10,262 bases of DNA. Source: Nanobdellota archaeon. GTDB taxonomy: Archaea; Nanobdellota; Nanobdellia; Pacearchaeales; GW2011-AR1. This document shows, piece by piece, positions 4,798 to 10,262 of the stretch (positions are counted from its first letter, which is position 1; every line of letters begins with the position of its first letter). The stretch covers positions 1-10,262 of the forward strand of contig DAOWJD010000062.1 in NCBI GenBank assembly GCA_030640565.1, in the 5' to 3' direction. Made by a program: the position numbers and the translations under genes. Under the pieces are notes generated by a model that ran no database searches, was not told the DNA's origin, and worked only from the letters and a program-made list of their open reading frames with translations.

Positions 4798-6495
4798 CTT
4801 AACTTCTGGATGTTCTTGGCCTTTTTCAAATCTTTGTGTAAGCATCTTTATGTGTTTTTCACGTTCTTTTTTGTAGCCTTCTTCGTCTGTCTTTATTTCT
4901 TTTAACATATTTGCCAAGTATTCTCCTCCAAGGAAATGAGGTGTTAAAACATAATCAGCTCCTTCTTTGTAAAGTGCCATAGCATCTTCTATTGTATGCG
5001 CCCTCAAAATAATTATTGTTTTTGGGTTTTCAGCTTTTATTGTTTTAATAAGAAGTTCATTAGTTTCAAATTCAGGGATGGTGGAGATTGCGAGTTTGAG
5101 CTTTTTCAATGGCAGTTCTCTTAAAAGAAAATCATCATCAACATCACCATATACACTTGGAATTCTTAATTTTTGCAAATCACAGATAACAGTGGGATTA
5201 AAGTCAACGACAAGATAATTCTTTTTGATTTTTTTTAATGAAGTTAAAATTCCAAATCCTATTCTATTGTAGCCAAACAAAACAGCGTCTGTGTTTCTGC
5301 TTATTTTTCTTTTTTCTCTTATTTTCTTTTTTTCAAATATTGACAGAAACTTTGAAATAGGAGGATATATCTTTTTTGAGTAAATAACTAAATAAGTGCA
5401 GACACCTATTGTGATTAAGCTTGTTAAAGTTATTAGAGAAAGAATTTCATTTGGGATATGTCCAACTTTTGCTCCCAAGGCAATAACAATCAAAGAAAAT
5501 TCACCTATTTGTGCAACAGTAAGTCCTGCGAGAAAACCTGTTTTTTTAGTAAATCCTTCTAAACCCATTAGAATCATAACAATCAATGGGTTTCCTACTA
5601 TGATTAAGAATGAAAATACAATAGCTGGAATAATAAATGAACCAACATTAACTATTGCTATCTGAGCTCCTAAAAGCAAGAAGAATGAAATTATAAAGAA
5701 GTCTCTTAATGGTTTAAGCTTTGAACTCATTTCAAGATGGTAAGGAGAAACAGATAACAAAACACCTGCAATCAAAGCCCCCACTTCAATACTAAGTCCT
5801 GCAAAATAAAACAATGAAGCCATTCCAAGTCCCCATGCTATAGAAAAGATAAACAAAAGCTCCTGGGACTTTGCGAAAAATCTTTGTAATTTAGGAAGCA
5901 AAAAAATACTTATCGGAGCTAAAATAGCTATTAATCCTGCTCCTTTAAAAAGAGTTAGACCAATAGTGCCGAGAAAGTTTGATCCTGTTGAAAGAGAAGA
6001 GATAACAATAAGGGCTAATATAGCAACAAAGTCCTGAACCAGCAAGAAACCAATTGAAATTTTTCCGTAAAGACTTTCTAAGTCACCTTTATCAGAAAGA
6101 AGCTTAAGTATAATAATTGTAGATGAAAATGTAAGTGCAACTGCAATATATATGGCAGTTATTGGAGCAAATCCGAGCATCTTGGCAATAAAATAACCAA
6201 TCACTGCTGTGAAAAATATCTGTCCAAGTCCTGTAATTAGAGAAATTTTACCAACTTCTTTTATTACTCTTGGAGTTAAGTGAAGGCCAACAATAAAAAG
6301 CAAAAGCGCTATTCCAATCTCTGAAAATATGTGAACTGCTTCAATTCCAGGCAAAATGCCAAGGAAATAAGGACCAACAATAATTCCTGAAATAATATAA
6401 GCTATGATTAATGGCTGTTTAAGCAACCTCATTATAAATGCTATAGCAAATACTATTAAGATAATAAGACTAAGTTGTGTAAATACTTCTACCAT
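4789..6495 (-). CDS. Kef-type (CPA2) cation/proton antiporter with TrkA-N domain
   Basis: Membrane antiporter of the CPA2 family, which exchanges K+ or Na+ for protons, fused to a cytoplasmic nucleotide-binding regulatory domain; 568 residues. Residues 1-375 are almost continuously hydrophobic (about 12 passes) and carry family motifs: LLLFIVGLHL (64-73), FSSTIIILKLLSDKGDLES (123-141), the ion-site pair QD at 154-155, AGLSIEVGALIAGVLL (232-247), and AQIGEFSLIV (328-337). After a basic linker (388-400) a Rossmann-fold TrkA-N (RCK N-lobe) domain occupies about 402-530. It begins VLFGYNRIGFGIL, where GYNRIG replaces the classical GxGxxG, as is common in this branch, and has an acidic residue at D431 to bind the ribose. 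The tail is charged. It is not clear from sequence whether K+ or Na+ is the substrate, so no kefB/kefC/napA symbol is given. Confidence 0.95.
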   Translation of the reverse strand: MVEVFTQLSLIILIVFAIAFIMRLLKQPLIIAYIISGIIVGPYFLGILPGIEAVHIFSEIGIALLLFIVGLHLTPRVIKEVGKISLITGLGQIFFTAVIGYFIAKMLGFAPITAIYIAVALTFSSTIIILKLLSDKGDLESLYGKISIGFLLVQDFVAILALIVISSLSTGSNFLGTIGLTLFKGAGLIAILAPISIFLLPKLQRFFAKSQELLFIFSIAWGLGMASLFYFAGLSIEVGALIAGVLLSVSPYHLEMSSKLKPLRDFFIISFFLLLGAQIAIVNVGSFIIPAIVFSFLIIVGNPLIVMILMGLEGFTKKTGFLAGLTVAQIGEFSLIVIALGAKVGHIPNEILSLITLTSLITIGVCTYLVIYSKKIYPPISKFLSIFEKKKIREKRKISRNTDAVLFGYNRIGFGILTSLKKIKKNYLVVDFNPTVICDLQKLRIPSVYGDVDDDFLLRELPLKKLKLAISTIPEFETNELLIKTIKAENPKTIIILRAHTIEDAMALYKEGADYVLTPHFLGGEYLANMLKEIKTDEEGYKKEREKHIKMLTQRFEKGQEHPEVKKN

Positions 6496-6527
6496 GTTCC
6501 TCTTTTATTTGACTAACTATGAACATA

Positions 6528-6554
6528 ATAAAAAGGTTTAGTATAAAAAGGTTT
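6528..6554. repeat. Two 12-bp direct repeats in the antiporter-uS10 divergent promoter region
   Basis: ATAAAAAGGTTT occurs at 6528-6539 and again at 6543-6554, a 15-bp period. On the minus strand each unit reads AAACCTTTTTAT, a plausible BRE plus TATA for the antiporter gene. The nearer one is about 30-40 bp from the ATG at 6495. The second copy may be a duplicated promoter or a regulator-binding site. Confidence 0.55.
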
Positions 6555-6596
6555 TTAAACAAAGGTGGGATTTTTATTTTAAGGTAAATATTTACA

Positions 6597-6615
6597 ACAG
6601 CTCTTCGCTGTGAAG
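6597..6615 (+). promoter_or_regulatory. Hairpin in the uS10 mRNA leader
   Basis: ACAGC-TCTTC-GCTGT (6597-6611) can fold into a five-pair stem. The overlapping CTTC-GCTGT-GAAG (6603-6615) is an alternative, mutually exclusive stem. It ends 18 bases before the uS10 start codon in a window where most genes seem leaderless. Regulation by the ribosomal protein is possible but unproven. Confidence 0.35.
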
Positions 6616-6633
6616 TCAATTCAATAAACTAAA

Positions 6634-6942
6634 ATGCCCAAAGTAAGAATAAAACTGAATAGTATAGACATAGAAATGCTCAATAGTATCTGTGACTCTA
6701 TTAAAGCAATAGCAAAAAAATCAGGAATAAGTGTTTCAGGCCCTGTTCCTTTGCCAACAAAAAGGCTTAAGGTAACAACAAGAAAATCTCCATGTGGTGA
6801 CGGTACAGCAACATTTGATAATTTTGAGATGAGGATTCATAAAAGACTTATAGACTTGCCTGCAAATGAAAAAGTTCTTCACCATATCATGAGAATGCAG
6901 ATTCCAAAGAATGTAAACATAAAGATTGAGATAAAGGATTAA
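6634..6942 (+). CDS. rps10: Small-subunit ribosomal protein uS10
   Basis: Component of the 30S head, 102 residues, the normal archaeal length. It matches the archaeal/eukaryal S20e-like version of uS10: the N-terminal KVRIKLNSIDIEMLNSICDSI strand-helix, the GPVPLPTKRLKVTTRKSPCGDG hairpin loop (about residues 37-58) that reaches into the rRNA, FEMRIHKRLIDL (64-75), and a C-terminal IPKNVNIKIEIKD strand. The loop reads SPCGDGTATFDNF where relatives usually have SPHGEGSKTWEHY, a local divergence. All its arginine codons are AGA/AGG, typical of a native highly expressed gene. In many archaea it follows the EF-1A gene; here it is alone, divergent from the antiporter and convergent with the lipoprotein gene, with a leader of roughly 50-70 nt. 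Confidence 0.97.
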   Translation: MPKVRIKLNSIDIEMLNSICDSIKAIAKKSGISVSGPVPLPTKRLKVTTRKSPCGDGTATFDNFEMRIHKRLIDLPANEKVLHHIMRMQIPKNVNIKIEIKD

Positions 6943-6965
6943 GTTAACTTTATATTTTAGAGCGA

Positions 6966-7391
6966 TTATCTTATAATAATTCCGTCAGCATCAAAATACC
7001 CTTCTTGGAGAAGATATATTTGGCTCTCTTTAAAATTTCTAAATAAGTCCTTAAAAGAAATTTTGGATTGTTCTTTGTATTGAAAATCTACTTCATCCCC
7101 TACTTGATAATTTGATGGTCCTGGAAAAAGAAGTCTATATATTTTATCATCAGATGCCTTAATCCTCATATGCTCAAATTCAAAATTTGCCCCTTGACGA
7201 AAAGAAGATCCAATTGCAAAAGAATCTTCATCTATATTAATAATTTTTCCTGAAATTCTTTTAGTTTGATTTTGTGGTTGAACTTGTGTAGTTTCTTGTT
7301 TCTCTTTTTGAGAAGTTTCAGTTGACTTAACACACCCTACTAAACCAAAGGTCAATCCTAATACAATTGCCCCTAATGCTTTTCCTTTCAT
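6966..7391 (-). CDS. Putative lipoprotein with small beta domain
   Basis: A 141-residue secreted, membrane-anchored protein. The first 20 residues form a signal peptide: basic MKGK, a hydrophobic core ALGAIVLGLTFG, and a lipobox LVGC with the lipid-accepting cysteine at residue 20. A Ser/Thr/Gln/Lys-rich linker follows (about 21-45). The C-terminal part (46-141) reads as alternating strands, KRISGKIINIDEDSFAIG then VGDEVDFQYKEQ, reminiscent of a small OB-like barrel; the fold is an inference. I chose the ATG at 7391 over the in-frame ATG at 7403. The TATA box at 7414-7421 lies about 27 bp before it, and it gives a cleaner signal peptide. The gene is convergent with uS10, separated by 23 bases. 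No specific function is recognisable. Confidence 0.82.
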   Translation of the reverse strand: MKGKALGAIVLGLTFGLVGCVKSTETSQKEKQETTQVQPQNQTKRISGKIINIDEDSFAIGSSFRQGANFEFEHMRIKASDDKIYRLLFPGPSNYQVGDEVDFQYKEQSKISFKDLFRNFKESQIYLLQEGYFDADGIIIR

Positions 7392-7413
7392 AGTATCGAG
7401 CATAAATCTAGTC

Positions 7414-7421
7414 TTTATAAA
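7414..7421 (-). promoter_or_regulatory. TATA box for the lipoprotein gene
   Basis: TTTATAAA centred 27 bp upstream of the ATG at 7391. It would place the RNA start at that ATG and exclude the upstream ATG at 7403, so it decides the start. Confidence 0.5.
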
Positions 7422-7455
7422 TATTATTACACTAAAAATTTGACCTTTTAGGTAA

Positions 7456-7464
7456 CTTTATATA
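7456..7464 (+). promoter_or_regulatory. TATA box for tRNA-Ser
   Basis: CTTTATATA lies about 28 bp before the first base of mature tRNA-Ser, the expected archaeal spacing. This leaves almost no leader, unlike tRNA-Asp. Confidence 0.55.
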
Positions 7465-7488
7465 TTTCTTTTTTTGATTAATCGTATA

Positions 7489-7570
7489 GCCCGGATGGCA
7501 GAGTGGTAAATGCACACGACTGGAACTCGTGGCCCTTCGGGGCACCCAGGTTCAATTCCTGGTCCGGGCG
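7489..7570 (+). tRNA. tRNA-Ser(GGA)
   Basis: An 82-nt class II tRNA without encoded CCA. The acceptor stem pairs GCCCGGA with TCCGGGC (seven perfect pairs), with discriminator G at 7570. The D arm has GCA/TGC and contains the GG pair. The anticodon stem CACGA/TCGTG encloses CTGGAAC, giving anticodon GGA (Ser, codons UCC/UCU). The long variable arm GCCC-TTCG-GGGC is the identity feature recognised by the coiled-coil arm of seryl-tRNA synthetase. The T arm pairs CCAGG with CCTGG around TTCAATT. No intron. A T-rich run (CTTTTTATT) about ten bases downstream probably ends transcription. Confidence 0.97.
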
Positions 7571-7611
7571 TTTAGCAACTTTTTATTAATTCTATAATGA
7601 TAACACAATAG

Positions 7612-7626
7612 GAAGATTTAAATATA
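7612..7626 (+). promoter_or_regulatory. BRE/TATA promoter for the small operon at 7658
   Basis: GAAGATTTAAATATA is close to the GAAAGATTTAAA elements before the genes at 3129 and 4096. The predicted RNA start near 7647 leaves a leader of about ten bases that includes AAGGT, a possible weak ribosome binding site. Confidence 0.5.
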
Positions 7627-7657
7627 CTTTATTTTTATAAAAATTAAGGTAATTAAA

Positions 7658-7897
7658 ATGAAGCAAGAAACAAGAAAAAAATTGACTAACTTAAAAGATT
7701 GTTTATTCGTTGGTGTTGGACTTGATGGTTTAGTAGAAGGAATTGTTGCATTACCTAATAATCCCCAAGTTATAGATGCTTTAAATCCACCACCCTTATC
7801 TGATGTGGGCCATCAAGCAGTAATGTACACAATTGTTGGTGGGACTCTTTTAGCTAAAGGAATCTATAATTTAGCAGTTTCTTATAAAAAGGAATAA
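7658..7897 (+). CDS. Small hypothetical protein, possibly two membrane helices
   Basis: A 79-residue protein I do not recognise. After a charged N-terminus (MKQETRKKLTNLKD) there are two moderately hydrophobic segments, about residues 15-32 (CLFVGVGLDGLVEGIVAL) and 54-73 (AVMYTIVGGTLLAKGIYNLA). They are joined by a proline-rich loop ending LNPPPLSDVGHQ. A small hairpin-like membrane protein is plausible. It has its own promoter and a possible ribosome site. It is followed, 17 bases after its stop, by the first of two paralogous genes and is probably co-transcribed with them. It is the first gene after tRNA-Ser. It is not similar to the small membrane protein at 1150-1392 beyond general size. 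Confidence 0.65.
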   Translation: MKQETRKKLTNLKDCLFVGVGLDGLVEGIVALPNNPQVIDALNPPPLSDVGHQAVMYTIVGGTLLAKGIYNLAVSYKKE

Positions 7898-7898
7898 A

Positions 7899-7934
7899 TG
7901 GTTTGAGAAATACAATGATGAAAAGAACCCTTAA
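7899..7934 (+). pseudogene. Possible remnant of the 3' end of a third paralog copy
   Basis: Read from 7899 the sequence encodes WFEKYNDEKNP and then a stop at 7932-7934. The first paralog ends in WFEKYDR. The first 14 bases (TGGTTTGAGAAATA) are identical to 8233-8246, the end of that paralog. In both places the stretch sits at or just before the start of the next gene copy. This suggests a former array of at least three copies whose first member was deleted. Confidence 0.4.
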
Positions 7935-8256
7935 ACCAAAGATAAAGTTAAAACCATTAGAAAAAACAGTTGTTAATACACCCACTCAAAAAAAATATAA
8001 TACATTAATGCAAGTTTTTGAATGTGGTGGATTGGTATGGGCAAATGAAGATTTACCAACCCAGAACAATTATTGGGATCATTATAGAGAAAAAACTTGT
8101 ATAGATGCGGAAAATGAATTTAAACGTGGTCGTAAAGAATTTTATCAGGAAGAAGGGTATAAAGTTATCTCAAGTCAAGAGTTTTATGGTATACAAAAAA
8201 TAACTCCAAAAAAGATTGGGAAAATAGAAGAGTGGTTTGAGAAATATGATAGATAA
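7915..8256 (+). CDS. Tandem paralog A, conserved CGG...KTC protein of unknown function
   Basis: A 113-residue protein of no family I recognise. By hand alignment the core (from PKIKLKPL) is identical to paralog B at 36 of 62 positions, so both are under constraint and the reading frame is real. Shared features are a basic PKIxLKPL segment, TPxQ, LMQV, C37-G-G, a tryptophan, DLPTQxN, a second tryptophan, YxEKTC (C62), and a later FYxxQKI followed by a helical end. The two cysteines are 25 residues apart in both copies and could form a disulfide or bind metal. There is no signal or membrane segment. The ATGs at 7915 and 7918 are possible starts. A TTG at 7903 would extend it by four residues, but those bases look like the remnant end of another copy. 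It overlaps the start of paralog B by 11 bases. Confidence 0.85.
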   Translation: MMKRTLKPKIKLKPLEKTVVNTPTQKKYNTLMQVFECGGLVWANEDLPTQNNYWDHYREKTCIDAENEFKRGRKEFYQEEGYKVISSQEFYGIQKITPKKIGKIEEWFEKYDR

Positions 8257-8626
8257 AAATCAAAGAAATCCTGAAGAAAGTGACTTAGAAAAAGGTTTAG
8301 AAAAACCAAAAATAACTCTAAAACCATTAAAAAACACAGCTGTGAGTACACCGATTCAAGAAGAATATATTAAATTAATGCAAGTTTATGACTGTGGAGG
8401 ATGGATCTGGGGGAGTGGAGATTTACCAACTCAACACAATAGATGGGAAAACTATAAAGAAAAAACTTGTGTAAGTGCAAGAAATAAATTTGGATTTGGA
8501 ACTGCTGGTGTTGGTTTTAAAGAAGAGAAAATTATCACAACTCAAGATTTTTATAAGAAGCAAAAGATACCTCAAGAAAAGATTAAAGAAATACAGAATT
8601 ATTTTGAAACGATTACGAAAAAATAA
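8246..8626 (+). CDS. Tandem paralog B, conserved CGG...KTC protein of unknown function
   Basis: A 126-residue paralog of the preceding gene. It has a longer, acidic N-terminus (about 20 residues, MIDKNQRNPEESDLEKGLEK) before PKITLKPL. The core repeats the shared signature: TPIQ, LMQV, C50GGWIW, GDLPTQHNRW, YKEKTC (C75). A glycine-rich segment (FGFGTAGVGF) follows where paralog A is basic (KRGRKEF). The two have therefore diverged around this loop, which may be the part that differs in binding. The end is helical (IPQEKIKEIQNYFE). The start ATG at 8246 lies inside the end of paralog A, giving an 11-base overlap and probable translational coupling. A TTG start at 8237 is possible but less likely. 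The gene converges on purO with 22 bases between stops. Confidence 0.86.
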   Translation: MIDKNQRNPEESDLEKGLEKPKITLKPLKNTAVSTPIQEEYIKLMQVYDCGGWIWGSGDLPTQHNRWENYKEKTCVSARNKFGFGTAGVGFKEEKIITTQDFYKKQKIPQEKIKEIQNYFETITKK

Positions 8627-8648
8627 CTATTCTATATCCTAATCCCAT

Positions 8649-9413
8649 TTAATCTCCTCTATCAACTCTATTTATTATTGCAGTTTCAAGTCCACCATGC
8701 TTTAACATAGCAACTGCAGCTGCAACTCTATAATTATCATCAGAAGTTTGTCCACCATATATTGCTTCATAAATGCTTTCAACAATACCTTGTGCTGTTT
8801 CAGAACCTATTTCTACATCCAAAGGGTTTCCTTGAAAAGGAGCTAAAGGTTTTTCATTTCCACCAGAATAAGTTGTTATTAATTTTCCCCGTCCAGAAAA
8901 TAAATCCATGGGAAACATTTCTTGTTTTTTCTTACCGTGCTCTTCCCAAAAAATCTGCATCGTTGCTCTATTTTCTCTTACATAAGCACTTATTCTTGGA
9001 GTATTATTTGGAGCATCTGGTTCATAAGTTGTTATATCAATTAACCTATCATCTTTTTCATCATACTCAAAAAAAGATTCGTCTAGTATCCATGACATCC
9101 TTTGTTTTATCTTATTATATAATAGCTTTGTCTGAGCACCATTACTTGCAACTAAAGTGTTATCTCCAACAGGCATAATTGCAGGGTATAAAAGTAATGC
9201 AGGGCTTCCTTGTCTAAGCTGTTCAGGATCAGTAACATCTGTTCTTATTATTCTTGTATTCTTTCCCTCAACTAATCTTCTTGCCTGGCTTGATGGACTT
9301 CTTCCTGTTAATGAATATCCTATAAAAGAGTTTCCAGAAGGAGTTTTACCAACAGTAATTCCTCTCCCACTATAAATCATATTCTTTAAGGCACTAAAAT
9401 TATCTTTTGTCAT
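8649..9413 (-). CDS. purO: IMP cyclohydrolase, archaeal PurO type
   Basis: Closes the ring of 5-formamidoimidazole-4-carboxamide ribonucleotide (FAICAR) to IMP, the last step of de novo purine synthesis. It stands in for the cyclohydrolase half of PurH in archaea. The family is recognisable from YSGRGITVGKTPSGNSFIGY and SLTGRSPSSQARRL (about residues 14-47), VGDNTLVASNGAQT (82-95), DITTYEPDAPNNTPRISAYV (126-145) and the C-terminal DDNYRVAAAVAMLKHGGLETA (225-245). At 254 residues it is longer than the roughly 200-residue methanogen enzyme. The extra length lies mostly in a charged/aromatic segment around 146-200 and in the N-terminal region. The start ATG is one base after the purB stop, so the two are one operon. 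Confidence 0.9.
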   Translation of the reverse strand: MTKDNFSALKNMIYSGRGITVGKTPSGNSFIGYSLTGRSPSSQARRLVEGKNTRIIRTDVTDPEQLRQGSPALLLYPAIMPVGDNTLVASNGAQTKLLYNKIKQRMSWILDESFFEYDEKDDRLIDITTYEPDAPNNTPRISAYVRENRATMQIFWEEHGKKKQEMFPMDLFSGRGKLITTYSGGNEKPLAPFQGNPLDVEIGSETAQGIVESIYEAIYGGQTSDDNYRVAAAVAMLKHGGLETAIINRVDRGD

Positions 9414-9414
9414 T

Positions 9415-10262
9415 TTATACTTTTATTTCTGTAGTTGTTTTACCTATTAAATATTTATTGTTCTTTAATATAGGCTTTACAACATCATTTAGGTATTCTT
9501 GTGTCTGAATTTCTGCTGCTCCTGCAAATCTTTGAGGGTTTTCTAGATATAAATTAAGTTCTTGTTCAGATAATGGGAAATCAGGATCTTTTCCTAGCCT
9601 AGTAAACAAATCATTATCACTACCTTGTTCTTTTATTGCTATTGCTGTTTGAACAGAGTGTTTTTTAATTATCTTATGTATTTTTTGTCTATTATATCCT
9701 TTTTTTGCTAGATCCATTATTATTGCTTCGCTTGCCATAAACGGAAGTTCTTCATCCAGAAGTTTTTTAATTCTGTTAGGATAAAAAGTTAGAGGTCTTC
9801 CTTTTTCAGGATCTACATCTTGATTAGTTATGTTGTTCGCAAGTATTAAAATAGCGTCAGTTAATAAAAATGATTGGGGGATATCCATTCTCCTTATTGC
9901 TGAATCATCCAGTGTTCTTTCTAGCCACTGGTTTTGGGCAGTATTATAAAAATTAGGAACTAGTCCTGTTAGTTTTCTTGCTAATCCACAGAGCCTTTCA
10001 CTTCTCATAGGATTTCTTTTGTAAGGCATTGCACTGCTGCTTGTTTGTTTTATTGCAAAAGGTTCATCAACAACTTTTTGATTAGATAATAATCTAACAT
10101 CTCCTGCAAATTTATATAGGGAAACACCAATTCCTGCAAGAGTTTCAGCAACTTTAGTATCAAATTTTCTAGGGTATGTTTGACCAGTCACAGGGAAAAT
10201 ACTGTCAAAACCTAATTTTTGTGAAACTAATTTATCCAAAGCTTTAACTTTTTCATAATTTC
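9415..10262 (-). CDS. purB: Adenylosuccinate lyase (5' end cut by window edge)
   Basis: Fumarate-releasing lyase acting twice in purine synthesis: SAICAR to AICAR, and adenylosuccinate to AMP. The reading frame stays open to the right edge, with NYEKVKA upstream of the first TTG codon at 10239, so the true start is outside the window; 281 residues are visible. The fumarase/aspartase superfamily signature is TSSSAMPYKRNPMRSERL, whose flexible loop holds the catalytic serine. Nearby NQWLERTLDDSAIRRMDIPQ also matches. The C-terminal helical domain (ELPFMASEAIIMDLAKKG, GSDNDLFTRLG, ENPQRFAGAAEIQTQEYL) resembles the animal/eukaryal ADSL subtype more than the short Bacillus type, judged from memory of those sequences. 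It is followed after one base by purO, which acts two steps after AICAR formation. Confidence 0.95.
   Translation of the reverse strand, partial: NYEKVKALDKLVSQKLGFDSIFPVTGQTYPRKFDTKVAETLAGIGVSLYKFAGDVRLLSNQKVVDEPFAIKQTSSSAMPYKRNPMRSERLCGLARKLTGLVPNFYNTAQNQWLERTLDDSAIRRMDIPQSFLLTDAILILANNITNQDVDPEKGRPLTFYPNRIKKLLDEELPFMASEAIIMDLAKKGYNRQKIHKIIKKHSVQTAIAIKEQGSDNDLFTRLGKDPDFPLSEQELNLYLENPQRFAGAAEIQTQEYLNDVVKPILKNNKYLIGKTTTEIKV

Noticed and set aside
5396..5665. Plus-strand open frame inside the antiporter gene
   Set aside because: It is antisense to well-conserved membrane and GEF motifs of the antiporter.
7903..7914. TTG at 7903 as the start of paralog A
   Set aside because: The bases match the C-terminal coding end of the paralog (8233-8246), so they look like a remnant. 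ATG codons follow at 7915 and 7918.
8762..9375. Two plus-strand open frames opposite purO
   Set aside because: Both are antisense to a recognisable IMP cyclohydrolase and have no promoter or family resemblance.
10237..10239. TTG at 10239 as the purB start
   Set aside because: The frame continues upstream to the window edge with residues (NYEKVKALDK) that resemble the lyase family, so the gene is truncated by the window rather than starting here.

Overview
The window looks like a chromosomal stretch from a small, AT-rich archaeon, most likely of the DPANN type. Supporting signs are an archaeal/eukaryal-type uS10, an archaeal PurO-type IMP cyclohydrolase, tRNA genes with no encoded CCA, strong preference for AGA/AGG arginine codons, and BRE/TATA promoters placed so that many transcripts would be leaderless. 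Placement in DPANN is an inference from composition and gene style. There is no rRNA or other marker here to fix it.

Layout. Positions 1-1392 (minus) hold a tyrosine recombinase cut off by the left edge, and a small two-helix membrane protein that overlaps its start. Next come tRNA-Asp(GTC) (1454-1525, minus), with an unusual structured leader, and seryl-tRNA synthetase (1626-2912, minus). Positions 2916-4065 are a discrete unit: one unrecognised gene (3129-3998, plus) between two perfect 37-bp direct repeats. It appears to have been inserted into a short divergent promoter region between serS and a multi-pass membrane protein (4096-4767). A Kef-type cation/proton antiporter with a TrkA-N domain follows (4789-6495, minus), then a solitary ribosomal protein uS10 (6634-6942, plus), a lipoprotein (6966-7391, minus) and tRNA-Ser(GGA) (7489-7570, plus). 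Downstream of tRNA-Ser is a small accessory operon (7658-8626, plus): a two-helix hypothetical and two tandem paralogs sharing a CGG...KTC core. The right end is a purine operon on the minus strand, purB (cut off by the right edge) followed by the IMP cyclohydrolase gene purO.

How it fits together. Core functions dominate: Ser charging plus one Ser tRNA, Asp tRNA, uS10, the last steps of IMP synthesis and AMP synthesis, and ion homeostasis. Three patches look accessory: the recombinase next to tRNA-Asp, the direct-repeat-bounded gene, and the paralog operon next to tRNA-Ser. No CRISPR array or recognised transposase is visible. No gene-free stretch exceeds 300 bases; the longest (2913-3128) is described below.
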